DNA from: Solidesulfovibrio sp.
GTDB lineage: Bacteria > Desulfobacterota > Desulfovibrionia > Desulfovibrionales > Desulfovibrionaceae
Assembly (NCBI RefSeq): GCF_038562415.1
Contig: NZ_JBCFBA010000009.1
Location: 62,001-126,000 of the forward strand
Direction of reading: 5' to 3'
DNA: 64,000 nt
Under the pieces are notes generated by a model. That model did no database searches. It saw only the letters and a list, made by a program, of their open reading frames with translations, and was not told the origin of the DNA. The position numbers were made by a program, and so were the translations under genes. This document shows positions 44,480-52,813 of the stretch, piece by piece. Within the stretch, counting starts at the first letter, position 1. Each line of letters begins with the position of its first letter.

Positions 44480-46531
44480 TTAGATGCGCACCTTGACGAC
44501 CGAAAGCAGGTCGTTGACGTAGCCGCCGTCGCGCTTGTACTCGCGGTAGCCCAGGCTGTGGGCGCAGCCCACGGCGTAGAGCTTGTCGTCGTCGGCCACC
44601 AGGTGGGAGGTGGATTCCCCGCAGGCCAACTGGCAGAAGATGCCGGCCAGGTCCACCGTGTCGCCGGGGGCGTGCTCGGGGTTGGTGGAGGCGATGACCT
44701 TGCCGTTTGGCTCCACGAACAGGCCTTCCGAGCCCTCCAGGATGCGGCCCGCGCCGTCGCGGGGCAGGGCGTCGTGCAGCATGGACAGGAACTGGGGCTC
44801 GGCGTCGAACACGATGCCGATGCCGCCAAGGACCGTGTCCGGCCGGAGAAGCGACGTGATGGCGGCGTTGTAGATGTAGGTGTGGCGGGCCTGGCCGCGT
44901 TCCTCGTAGAGGTCCGAGGCCTCGAAGTCCGAGACGCGGTAGAGCTGGGAATCGGTCAGGCGCAGGGTCTCGGCCACGAAGTGGTTGGCCAGCCGCCGGC
45001 CTTCCTGACGGTATTCGTCGGGGTTGGAGCAGGCCAGGATGCGGCCGTCGCGGTCGTAGACGAAGAGGTTGGTGTACACGGTGTAGAGGCTGTTGATGTA
45101 GGCGAGTATCTCGCGCATGCGCGCCCGGTCGGCGTCGGGGACGGGCGAGGCTTCGAGCATGCGCCGGAAATCCGAGGTCAGCGCCCACCAGCGGCAATCG
45201 TTGGCCCGCTCGTAGAGGTTGCGGTCCATGATGTCGATGGCCAGGGCGGCCAGGAACCGGACGTCGTGCAGGCGCGAGGAGGTCACGAGCTTGAGCAGGC
45301 CGCCGGTGGAGGTCTGGAAGACCTGCTGGACCTGGTCGCCGATCTTCTTGACCTCGTTGAGCACGTGGGGCAGGGCCTGCGCCTCGACCTTCTCCGAGGT
45401 GTCGGCCTGGACGGTTTTTTTGGCCGCCATGATCTCGCCGTTTTGCACCACCAGTTCCAGGTCGGACAGCACGTTCTCCGAGGCCTCCTCGACCTTGATC
45501 AGCCGCCCGGAGAAGATGGCGTTCCTGCGGATGGTCGCCTCGTCCAGGCCATGGCCGTTGGTGCCGTTTCGGAAGGCCGTGGCCACGCGCTTGAGGACCT
45601 GGCCGTGCCAGGGCAGGCCGAAAAAGCCCTGATAGCCCTTGGTGGCCAGCGTCTTGGTCAGATAGGCCTCGCCGCGCAGCTGGGTCATGGCGAAGTCGTC
45701 GCGCAGGTTGAGGGCGTAGATGCGTCCGCGCGGGGCTTTTCCCGGGTCGCTGCTGGCGATGGCCCGGCCGGCTTCGTCGAGGATGAGGATGACGATGTCC
45801 TCGGAGGAGCGCTTGAGGTTGTCGAAGATGCCCGCCATCTCGCCGTCGAAATCGAAAACCAGGACGAGCACGCCGAGCGGCGCCCCGGTGCGCGGATCCT
45901 TGATGGCCTGGGAATAGAGCAGGGACTCGCCCCGGCCGGGAACCAGGTCGCTTTCCCGGTAGGTCTCGACATAGGAGGGCGCGGCCAGGGTCTCGGCGAG
46001 CAGGGGGTCGTCACTGCGGGAAATGTCGTTTCGCGGGTCCAGATGGGCCCGCACCAGGCCGTCGGCGTCGAGGACGATGATCTCGTTGTAGACGGTGTAT
46101 TTTTCCCGGTATTCGCGCAGCCGCTCCTCGATGCGGGCCACGGCCTCGCCGTCGCCGGCCTCGTCGAGCAGGAAGCGGACGAGGTCGTCGTCCGTGGCCA
46201 GAAACCCCACGTCGGCGGTGCGCTCGAAGAGGTTGCGCTTGAGGATGTCGATGGCCACTTGGGCCACGGCCGCGATTTCCAGGACCACCTTCTGGGTGTT
46301 TTCCTGGACGAGGGTGTCGACGAGGTTTTTTTGCAGGACGGTGAAATTGTCCTGGGTGGTGATGATGAAATCAATGAGCGTCTGGGCGATGCGGCTGCAA
46401 TTGATCTTGCCGGTCAGCGTCGCCCGCGTCCATTGGCGGTCCAGGCGGCTCAGGGTTCCCTGGCAGTTCTCCACGCCGGCCATGGCCCGCAGCAGGGCCT
46501 GTTCGTGTCTTTTGATCAGTTCCTTGTTCAT
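44480..46531 (-). CDS. Cytosolic tandem-Cache sensor-like protein without output domain
   Basis: A 683-residue soluble protein with no signal peptide or membrane helix. Two similar halves are seen. NLFERTADVGFLATDDDL...YTVYNEIIVLDADGLVRA...YVETYRESDL (about 100-270) parallels NLYERANDCRWWALTSDF...YTVYTNLFVYDRDGRILAC (about 450-620). Each contains a Cache-like sensor core with the aromatic/Asp ligand pattern. There is no MCP, GGDEF, HK or CheW domain at the end. Cache domains usually sit outside the membrane, so the location is unusual. GGGAGGCGG precedes the ATG at 46531. A long TGTCA-rich region lies upstream. Confidence 0.8.
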   Translation of the reverse strand: MNKELIKRHEQALLRAMAGVENCQGTLSRLDRQWTRATLTGKINCSRIAQTLIDFIITTQDNFTVLQKNLVDTLVQENTQKVVLEIAAVAQVAIDILKRNLFERTADVGFLATDDDLVRFLLDEAGDGEAVARIEERLREYREKYTVYNEIIVLDADGLVRAHLDPRNDISRSDDPLLAETLAAPSYVETYRESDLVPGRGESLLYSQAIKDPRTGAPLGVLVLVFDFDGEMAGIFDNLKRSSEDIVILILDEAGRAIASSDPGKAPRGRIYALNLRDDFAMTQLRGEAYLTKTLATKGYQGFFGLPWHGQVLKRVATAFRNGTNGHGLDEATIRRNAIFSGRLIKVEEASENVLSDLELVVQNGEIMAAKKTVQADTSEKVEAQALPHVLNEVKKIGDQVQQVFQTSTGGLLKLVTSSRLHDVRFLAALAIDIMDRNLYERANDCRWWALTSDFRRMLEASPVPDADRARMREILAYINSLYTVYTNLFVYDRDGRILACSNPDEYRQEGRRLANHFVAETLRLTDSQLYRVSDFEASDLYEERGQARHTYIYNAAITSLLRPDTVLGGIGIVFDAEPQFLSMLHDALPRDGAGRILEGSEGLFVEPNGKVIASTNPEHAPGDTVDLAGIFCQLACGESTSHLVADDDKLYAVGCAHSLGYREYKRDGGYVNDLLSVVKVRI

Positions 46532-47187
46532 GACTTCCGCCTCCCATGGGCACGTCGGCAAGGGGTAGGCCGGGACGTCGGCGTGATGCGACAGGCACAC
46601 GGGACGTCCGGGTGGGTGCAGGCGAAGCGTCCGGTCGGGGCTTCCCGGCCCGGCTCGATCCGGGTGCATTCCTGCCTTGCATATTTGTCACTGCGATGGG
46701 CATTTCCCTCAAACGATATCGTTTCAGGAAAAATCCGCTGTGACATGGTTTGGTCGATTGCATCACATTCGTGTCCTGCTAAACGAAAAAGCCCCTGCCC
46801 CGCTGGCCTCGTCGGCCTTGGCCGCGCCTTGCCGCCGGCGGGTCGCGTCGCGGGCAAGGCTGTGGCGTCGGGGCGAGCCGCTTGTGTGTCAATAAACATA
46901 ATGTGACATATTTGTCAATGTGGCACTGTTCTGTCACTGGCCCTGCCGGAATCGTGTACGCAACTGGGGTTCGGGGGGAACGGCCGGGAAGCAGCAGGCC
47001 ACGCCGGCATTCTCGTTGCGCCCCAGGCCGTGGCCGACCGCCTGGAGCGGGCCGACGGAGCTTGTCCGGCACGTTGGGAACGGTGTCGTTGCGGCCGCGG
47101 AACCGTCTCAACGGCCGGTATGCCTTGCCGTTTCCGTGCGGGCCGACCGGGCTGCGGCCCTGCCTGGTGCCGGGGAGGGGCAAGGGG
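46532..47187. other. Long intergenic region without a recognisable gene
   Basis: The ~650-base stretch between the ppiD terminator and the tandem-Cache gene. The part near the gene is AT-rich with TGTCA motifs. The distal part (46940-47187) is GC-rich without a convincing reading frame. The frames seen overlap each other, lack ribosome sites and look like composition artefacts. Confidence 0.5.
46681..46936. promoter_or_regulatory. TGTCA-rich control region upstream of the tandem-Cache gene
   Basis: TGTCA or its complement occurs at 46686, 46741, 46887, 46904, 46913 and 46932. A dyad TGACATATTTGTCA lies at 46904-46917. A perfect 14-base palindrome AAACGATATCGTTT lies at 46711-46724 and is partly extended by ATTTCC/GGAAAAA flanks. 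All sites are upstream of only one gene (44480-46531). Confidence 0.5.
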
Positions 47188-47218
47188 AAAAAAAAAGGGC
47201 GCGGCCACGGCCGCGCCC
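47188..47218 (-). terminator. Intrinsic terminator of ppiD
   Basis: On the minus strand, a perfect 10-base stem (GGGCGCGGCC/GGCCGCGCCC, 2-base gap) is followed by nine T. It lies 18 bases after the ppiD stop. Confidence 0.93.
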
Positions 47219-47236
47219 CGTACGGACGGAGGGGAG

Positions 47237-49186
47237 CTACTTGCCGGACTGGGCCGGGGCACCGCCGGGCGTGGGCCGGGGCCCGAGGATCTGGTCGTTT
47301 ATGATCTCGACCTTGGCCGTCTCCTGCACGGTCTTCAAATAGGCGTTGAACAGTTCCGTGCGCTTGGTCTGGGCCAGGGTCTGCATCCAGCGGTCCTTTT
47401 CCTTGTCCCACAGGGCCGCCTCGGCCGGCAGGCGCTTGTCCAGGGCGGCCAGCACGAAGCCGTCGGACACGGCGTAGGCCGCCTTGAACCAGCCCGGGGC
47501 CTTGGCCTCGAAGGCCGTCTGGACCAGCACCGGGGCCATGCCCAGGCCCGGGATGAAGCCCTGGCGGGTGAACGGCTCGGAGGTGGCGATCTTGTCCTTG
47601 GAGTCGGCCAGGACCTTCTGCTGGCCTTCGGGCGTCTCCATGGCCTTGGCTGTTTCCTCGGCCTTGGCCCGGGCCCGCTTCTGGCCTTCCTCGGCGACGA
47701 GGCGGTCCTTGATGACGTCCGTAACCTCTTCCAGGGGGGCGAAGCCGGCCGGCTTGACGTCGGCCACCCGGGCCAGCACGAAGCCGTCCTGGGTGGACAG
47801 GGGGGTATCGGACACCTCGCCCTTTTTCATTTTGAACAGCGAGGCCAGGGCCTGTTCGGACAGGGCCAGATCGGCCGGCGGGGTCTGCTGGTCGAAAAAG
47901 GCCGAAGCCTTGACCTCCAGGTTCTCGGCCGCGGCGGCCTTGGCCAGGTCCTCGCCCGAGGCGACCTTTTCCAGGACGGCGTCCAGGGCCTTGGTCAGCC
48001 GGTCGGCGGCCTTCTGCTCGGCCAGTTCGGCCCGGATGTCGTCGGTCACCTCGGCCAGGGCCTTCTCGCCGGCCGGCTGGTGTTCGCCGGCCTGGATGAG
48101 GTGCAGCCCCAGCGACGTGCGCACGGGTTCGCTGATCTCGTCCTTTTTGAGCGCAAAGGCCTTGTCCTCGAAGGCGCCGAATTCCTTGGGCAGGCTGCCC
48201 TTGGGCAGCCAGGCCCAGTCCTCGCCGATGAGCCCTTCGGGGTTGTTGGGATTTTTGGGCAGCAGGCTGGCGAAGTCGACCCCGGCCTTGAGCTTGGCCG
48301 CCAGGTCCTTGAGCTTGGCCTCGGCCGCGGCCACGGCGTCCTGGGGCGCGTCGGCCGGCAGCATGATGAGGAAGTGGCGCACCCGCACCTGCTCGGGCTT
48401 GGCGTATTTCTTCTGGTTGGCGGCGTAGGCCGCCTCGATGTCCGCGTCGCTCACCTCGGCCGGCTTGGACATGGCCTTGGGCGTGAACTCCACGAAGTCG
48501 ATCTTGAGTTGCGCCGGCGTGGCGAACTGGTCCTTGCGGGCCTCGTAATAGGCCTTGATCTGCTCGGCCGTGGGCGAAAACCCCTTGGCCAGGTCCTCGG
48601 CCTTGAAGGGGATGTAGCGGATGACGGCTTGCTCGCGCATGAAGTCGAAGATGGAGCGGGCCTCGGCCTCGGTGACCGTGGCCGGCAGGCTCACGTAGCC
48701 GGCCAGCTTTTCCAGCAGCAGTTGCTGGCGCAGGTCGTCCTCGAATTCGCCCGGGGACACGCCGTTGGATTTGAGCAGGTTCTCGTAGCGCTTGGCGTCG
48801 AACTGCTTGGACTCGTTCTGGAAGGCCGGAATCTTGGCGATCTCGGCCCGCAGCTCGTCCGGGGAGACGGACACGCCGAGCTTTCTGGCCTGGGTCTCCA
48901 GGATACGGGTGGTGGCCAGGTTGTTGAAGACCTGCCAGCGGAAGCCGCCGTCCTGGAGGTCCTTGTCCGTGACGTCGGGGTTGCGGCTTTTCACCAGGCG
49001 CAGGCTTTCCTGATAGGCCTTCTCGTAGTCCTTGATCAGGACCGGCTGGCCGTCGATGGTGGCCAGCATCGTCGCCTTGTCGCCGTTGAAATTGCCCACG
49101 CCCCAGAAGACGAAGACAATGATGATCAGGCCGAAGACGATTTTGATGCCCCAGGATTGGGCGTATTTCCGCATGGGATCGAGCAT
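47237..49186 (-). CDS. ppiD: Periplasmic peptidyl-prolyl isomerase/chaperone (PpiD)
   Basis: A 649-residue membrane-anchored foldase. One N-terminal membrane helix (KIVFGLIIIVFVFWGVGNF, about residues 15-33) is followed by a SurA_N_3 chaperone domain (about 40-170), a parvulin-type PpiC domain (VRVRHFLIMLPADAPQDAV to GLHLIQAG, about 265-370), and a second C-terminal chaperone part. It helps secreted and outer-membrane proteins fold. AGGAGAAACC precedes the ATG. The sequence has only occasional parvulin active-site residues, as in PpiD of other bacteria, so chaperone activity may dominate. Confidence 0.95.
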   Translation of the reverse strand: MLDPMRKYAQSWGIKIVFGLIIIVFVFWGVGNFNGDKATMLATIDGQPVLIKDYEKAYQESLRLVKSRNPDVTDKDLQDGGFRWQVFNNLATTRILETQARKLGVSVSPDELRAEIAKIPAFQNESKQFDAKRYENLLKSNGVSPGEFEDDLRQQLLLEKLAGYVSLPATVTEAEARSIFDFMREQAVIRYIPFKAEDLAKGFSPTAEQIKAYYEARKDQFATPAQLKIDFVEFTPKAMSKPAEVSDADIEAAYAANQKKYAKPEQVRVRHFLIMLPADAPQDAVAAAEAKLKDLAAKLKAGVDFASLLPKNPNNPEGLIGEDWAWLPKGSLPKEFGAFEDKAFALKKDEISEPVRTSLGLHLIQAGEHQPAGEKALAEVTDDIRAELAEQKAADRLTKALDAVLEKVASGEDLAKAAAAENLEVKASAFFDQQTPPADLALSEQALASLFKMKKGEVSDTPLSTQDGFVLARVADVKPAGFAPLEEVTDVIKDRLVAEEGQKRARAKAEETAKAMETPEGQQKVLADSKDKIATSEPFTRQGFIPGLGMAPVLVQTAFEAKAPGWFKAAYAVSDGFVLAALDKRLPAEAALWDKEKDRWMQTLAQTKRTELFNAYLKTVQETAKVEIINDQILGPRPTPGGAPAQSGK

Positions 49187-49216
49187 GGTTTCTCCTCGGT
49201 GGGCAGCGGCGGCGAT

Positions 49217-51139
49217 TTAGGCCCGCGCGCTGCGGACCCGGTTGAGCAGGCCGCCGGCCCGGATGATCTCCAGTTCCTGGGCGGTCAGGTCGTTTTTGAC
49301 GGCGATCGCGCCCAGGCCGTCCACGGTCATGGACGTCGTGCCGCCCGGGGCGATGGCCCCGGTCTCCAGGCGGATGGACGCCCCGGCCGGGATACGGTCG
49401 TAGTCGGCGGGGTCGGCCAGAAGCAGCGGCAGGATGCCGAAATTGACCAGGTTGGCCCGGTGGATGCGGGCCAGCGACTTGGCCACCACGGCGGCCACGC
49501 CCAGGTAGCGCGGGCCCAGGGCGGCGTGCTCGCGGCTCGAGCCCTGGCCGTAGTTCTCGCCGCCGAGGATCACGCCCTTGCCGAGCTTCTTGATGCGCGG
49601 CACGAACTCGGCGTCCACCCGGCTGAAGATGTATTCGCTGATGGCCGGGATGTTGGAGCGCAGCGCCGTGATCTGCGCCCCGGCCGGCAGGATGTGGTCC
49701 GTGGTGATGTCGTCGCCGACCTTGAGCGCCACTTGCGCCTCGATGGTCGCCGGCAGCGGGGTGAACGGCGGCAGCGGGGCGATGTTGGGGCCGCGCTGGA
49801 TGTCCACGTCCGCGCCGTCGGCCGGCGGATAGAGGAACAGGCTGCGGATGCTCGGGGCGTCGGCCGGCAGTTCGGCCTTGGCCGGGGCCTCGCCCCAGCC
49901 GGCCGGGTCGGTGAAGGCGCCATTGAGCGCGGCCATGGCCGCCGTCTGCGGGCTGACCAGGTAGACCTTGGCGTCCTGGGTGCCCGAGCGGCCCTCGAAG
50001 TTGCGGTTAAACGTCCTGGCGCTCACGCCGCCGGACACCGGCGAGCCGCCCATGCCGATGCACGGGCCGCAGGCGCACTCCAGCAGCCGGGCGCCGGCGT
50101 CGAGGAGCGCGTCGATGCGCCCCCTGGCCGAGAGCATCTTGAGCACCTGCTTGGAGCCCGGGGCGATCAGCAGGTCCGTGGCGGGATCGATGCGCTTGCC
50201 GGAAAGGATGTCGGCCACGGCCATGAGGTCGGCAAACGACGAGTTGGTGCACGAGCCGATGCACGACTGGTCCACCTTCATGCCGGCAAGCTCGGCGATG
50301 GTCACGGCCCGGTCGGGCATGTGCGGCGCGGCGGCCATGGGCACGAGCGTCGCCAGGTCGATTTCGACCACCTCGTCGTAGGTGGCGTCCGGGTCGGCGG
50401 CCAGTTCCGTGAAGTCCCCGGGTCGGCCCATGGCGGTCAGGAAGGCTTTCGTCGCCGCGTCGCTGGGGAAAATCGAGGTCGTGGCCCCGAGCTCGGCGCC
50501 CATGTTGGTGATGACGGCGCGTTCGGGCACGGACAGCGTGGCCACGCCTTCTCCGGCGTACTCGATGACCTTGCCGACGCCCCCCTTGACCGTGAGCAGG
50601 CCCAGGAGCTTGAGGATGACGTCCTTGGCCGTGGCCCAGCCGGTGAGCCGGCCGGTCAGGTTGACCTTGACCACCTTGGGCATGGCGATGACATAGGCCT
50701 CGCCGGCCATGGCCAGGGCCACCGACAGACCGCCCGCGCCCATGGCCATGGCGCCGACGCCGCCGGCCGTGGGCGTGTGGGAGTCGGAGCCGACGAGCGT
50801 CTTGCCGGGCTTGGCGAAATTTTCCAGGTGCAGCTGGTGGCAGATGCCGGTGCCCGGGGGCGAGAAGATGATGCCGTACTTGGCGGCCACGGTGCGCAGG
50901 TAGGCGTGGTCGTCGGGATTGCGGAACCCCATCTGCAGGGTGTTGTGGTCCACGTAGCTCACGGACAGTTCGGTGCGCACGCGCGGCAACCCGATGGCCT
51001 CGAACTGGAGGTAGGCCATGGTGCCGGTGGCGTCCTGGGTGAGCGTCTGGTCGATGCGCAGGGCGATTTCGGACCCCGGGGTCATTTCGCCGGCGACAAG
51101 ATGGTCCTTGATGATTTTTTGCGTCAGGTTGAGCGACAT
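49217..51139 (-). CDS. acn: Aconitate hydratase (640-residue type)
   Basis: A 640-residue 4Fe-4S enzyme of the TCA cycle that interconverts citrate and isocitrate. The cluster ligands are SCIGSCTNSS (one Cys) and CACGPCIGMGG (two Cys). Other signatures are SDSHTPTAGGVGAMAMGAGG, GGENYGQGSSREHAALGPRY and PPGTGICHQ. The shorter 640-residue subfamily is common in anaerobic and thermophilic bacteria. The start at 51139 is supported by AAGGA upstream and by MSLNLTQKIIKDHLV; a longer frame to 51241 is rejected. It precedes ppiD by 30 bases, possibly co-transcribed. Confidence 0.93.
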   Translation of the reverse strand: MSLNLTQKIIKDHLVAGEMTPGSEIALRIDQTLTQDATGTMAYLQFEAIGLPRVRTELSVSYVDHNTLQMGFRNPDDHAYLRTVAAKYGIIFSPPGTGICHQLHLENFAKPGKTLVGSDSHTPTAGGVGAMAMGAGGLSVALAMAGEAYVIAMPKVVKVNLTGRLTGWATAKDVILKLLGLLTVKGGVGKVIEYAGEGVATLSVPERAVITNMGAELGATTSIFPSDAATKAFLTAMGRPGDFTELAADPDATYDEVVEIDLATLVPMAAAPHMPDRAVTIAELAGMKVDQSCIGSCTNSSFADLMAVADILSGKRIDPATDLLIAPGSKQVLKMLSARGRIDALLDAGARLLECACGPCIGMGGSPVSGGVSARTFNRNFEGRSGTQDAKVYLVSPQTAAMAALNGAFTDPAGWGEAPAKAELPADAPSIRSLFLYPPADGADVDIQRGPNIAPLPPFTPLPATIEAQVALKVGDDITTDHILPAGAQITALRSNIPAISEYIFSRVDAEFVPRIKKLGKGVILGGENYGQGSSREHAALGPRYLGVAAVVAKSLARIHRANLVNFGILPLLLADPADYDRIPAGASIRLETGAIAPGGTTSMTVDGLGAIAVKNDLTAQELEIIRAGGLLNRVRSARA

Positions 51140-51302
51140 GGGAAGGAGTCCTTTTGATCTGTCGGGAAAGGGGGAAAATGTCCGGCCTGCATGCCTTCCC
51201 CGGCCGGTGAAGTCAAGGGGCCGGCTCTTGGGGCTTGACAAGGCGTCTTGACAGTCTCGGCCCTCGGGCGCAAACGGGGAGTATCAGGAAAAGGAGCGTT
51301 TC

Positions 51303-51938
51303 ATGGACTTCAAGGCTGTCATGGCGGCCCGCCGGGCCGTCAATTTCTTCGATCCCGACCGCGACGTGCCCCAGGCCGACCTGGAGGCGATACTCGAGAC
51401 CGCCGTGCGTGCCCCGTCGAGCTTCAACCTCCAGCCCTGGAAGGTGGCCGTGCTGCGCGACCCGGCCCGCAAAGCCAGGCTGCGCGAGCTGGCCTGGAAC
51501 CAGCCCAAGGTCACCGAGGCCCCGGTGGTCCTGCTGTTTCTGGCCGACAGGCAAGCCTGGGCGATGTACGAGCCGTCCTTCGAGCGCCAGTTTTCCTACC
51601 TCATGGAGTCGGGCCGCTACAAGCCGGAAGAACGCGCCGCCTTCGCCGGCGCGGTGGAAAGCCTCTACGGCGGGACCCCGGAAAAATCCCTGGCCTTCGC
51701 CGTGAAAAACACCGCTTTCCTGGCCATGACCGTCATGTACGCCGCCGCCGACGCCGGCTACGTCACCCACCCCATGGACGGCTTCGACCACGACGGCGTG
51801 CGGGCCGCCTTTGGCATTCCCGATCGGTTCTGGATTCCCCTGCTCATGGCCGTGGGCCACCTCAAGCCGGGCGCGACCGTGGCGCCGCCCAAATGGCGCT
51901 TCGCTCCCGACGATATCCTTTATACCCTGCCCGAATAG
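51303..51938 (+). CDS. Nitroreductase-family FMN enzyme (211 aa)
   Basis: A 211-residue FMN-dependent oxidoreductase. The FMN-phosphate motif ARRAVNFFDPDRDV, the VRAPSSFNLQPWKV region and the AGYVTHPMDGFD loop are typical. Such enzymes reduce nitro groups, quinones or flavins with NAD(P)H. AAGGAG lies 8 bases before the ATG. A YceI gene follows 17 bases after the stop, probably in one operon. The specific substrate is unknown. Confidence 0.88.
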   Translation: MDFKAVMAARRAVNFFDPDRDVPQADLEAILETAVRAPSSFNLQPWKVAVLRDPARKARLRELAWNQPKVTEAPVVLLFLADRQAWAMYEPSFERQFSYLMESGRYKPEERAAFAGAVESLYGGTPEKSLAFAVKNTAFLAMTVMYAAADAGYVTHPMDGFDHDGVRAAFGIPDRFWIPLLMAVGHLKPGATVAPPKWRFAPDDILYTLPE

Positions 51939-51955
51939 GGCGTTGGAGTGACACC

Positions 51956-52651
51956 ATGCGCTATCTTCCCGCGACGATCCTGCTGGCCGGCCTCCTGTGG
52001 GCTCCGTGCACCGCCCAGGCCCAGGCCCCCAATTCCCTGCTCCTCGGTTCGCCGGCCCAGGCCACCGAACCGGCGGACAAGCCGGCCGAAGCCGCCGGCC
52101 CCGTCGTCGACGGCGCCACCCTGGACCCGGCCCATACCTCCGCCGTGTTCTGGATACGCCACGTCATCGCCCCGGTGGCCGGCCGGTTCGATGCCGTGGC
52201 CGGCAGCGTCGACATCCCCCCCGGCAATCCGGCCAAGGGCCGCGTGGCCTTCACCGTGCAGACCAAAAGCGTGGATACCGGCGTGGCCGCCCGCGACAAG
52301 CACCTCAACACGCCGGATTTCCTGGATACCGCCGCGTATCCGGAAATGCGGTTCGCCAGTGAACGCGTGAGCCCGCTTCGCCGCAACCTCTATGCCGTCA
52401 CCGGCAAGCTCACCATCAAGGACGTGACGAAGACCGTCACCATCCCGGTCAGATACCTGGGCACCAAGCCCCATCCCATGATGCCCTGCGTGGACGCCTC
52501 GGGCTACGAGGCCGTCTATTCCCTCAACCGCCTGGAATACCACGTGGGCACGGGCAAGTTCTTCAAGATGGGCGCCGTCGGTGACACGGTCGACATGCGC
52601 CTGGCCGGCGAAACGTTGCGCAAGCGGCCGGGGTGCGTGGAGGGGAAGTAG
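51956..52651 (+). CDS. YceI-family periplasmic protein
   Basis: A 231-residue exported lipocalin-like protein. A signal peptide (MRYLPATILLAGLLWAPCTAQA) is followed by a low-complexity linker and the YceI beta barrel (LDPAHTSAVFWIRHVIAPVAGRF, FTVQTKSVDTGVAARDKHLNTPDFLDTAAYPEMRF). YceI proteins bind polyisoprenoid-like molecules in the periplasm. GTTGGAG precedes the ATG. Repeat pair B follows 39 bases after the stop. Confidence 0.9.
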   Translation: MRYLPATILLAGLLWAPCTAQAQAPNSLLLGSPAQATEPADKPAEAAGPVVDGATLDPAHTSAVFWIRHVIAPVAGRFDAVAGSVDIPPGNPAKGRVAFTVQTKSVDTGVAARDKHLNTPDFLDTAAYPEMRFASERVSPLRRNLYAVTGKLTIKDVTKTVTIPVRYLGTKPHPMMPCVDASGYEAVYSLNRLEYHVGTGKFFKMGAVGDTVDMRLAGETLRKRPGCVEGK

Positions 52652-52690
52652 GGGGAAGGAAAGCAATGGTGGTCGATTGGGGATGCGGAT

Positions 52691-52807
52691 GCCTCCGGCG
52701 GCCGGGGGGCATGATGCCCCCCGGACCCCCCCGGCGTTGCCGACCGTAGTCCCAGCCGCCCCATCCGGGGGGTCCGGGGGGGATGATCCCCCCCGGCCGC
52801 CGGAGGC
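52691..52807. repeat. Inverted pair of hairpin repeat units (B1/B2)
   Basis: Unit B1 (52691-52733, plus) reads GCCTCCGGCGGCC, stem GGGGGGCATGATGCCCCCC, then GGACCCCCC. Unit B2 (52763-52807) is the same design on the minus strand with GGGGGGGATCATCCCCCCC. A variable 30-base centre separates them. It lies between two convergent genes (YceI and FIST-SpoIIE) and may act as a bidirectional terminator. Confidence 0.85.
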
Positions 52808-52813
52808 AAGCCT

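Noticed and set aside
46940-47187. Several short frames in the gap before ppiD
   Set aside because: Frames overlap one another, lack ribosome sites and show no amphipathic or domain pattern.
47030-51157. 1375-codon open frame on the plus strand antisense to ppiD and aconitase
   Set aside because: A shadow of two genuine genes; Gly/Leu/Asp-rich and without any motif or ribosome site.
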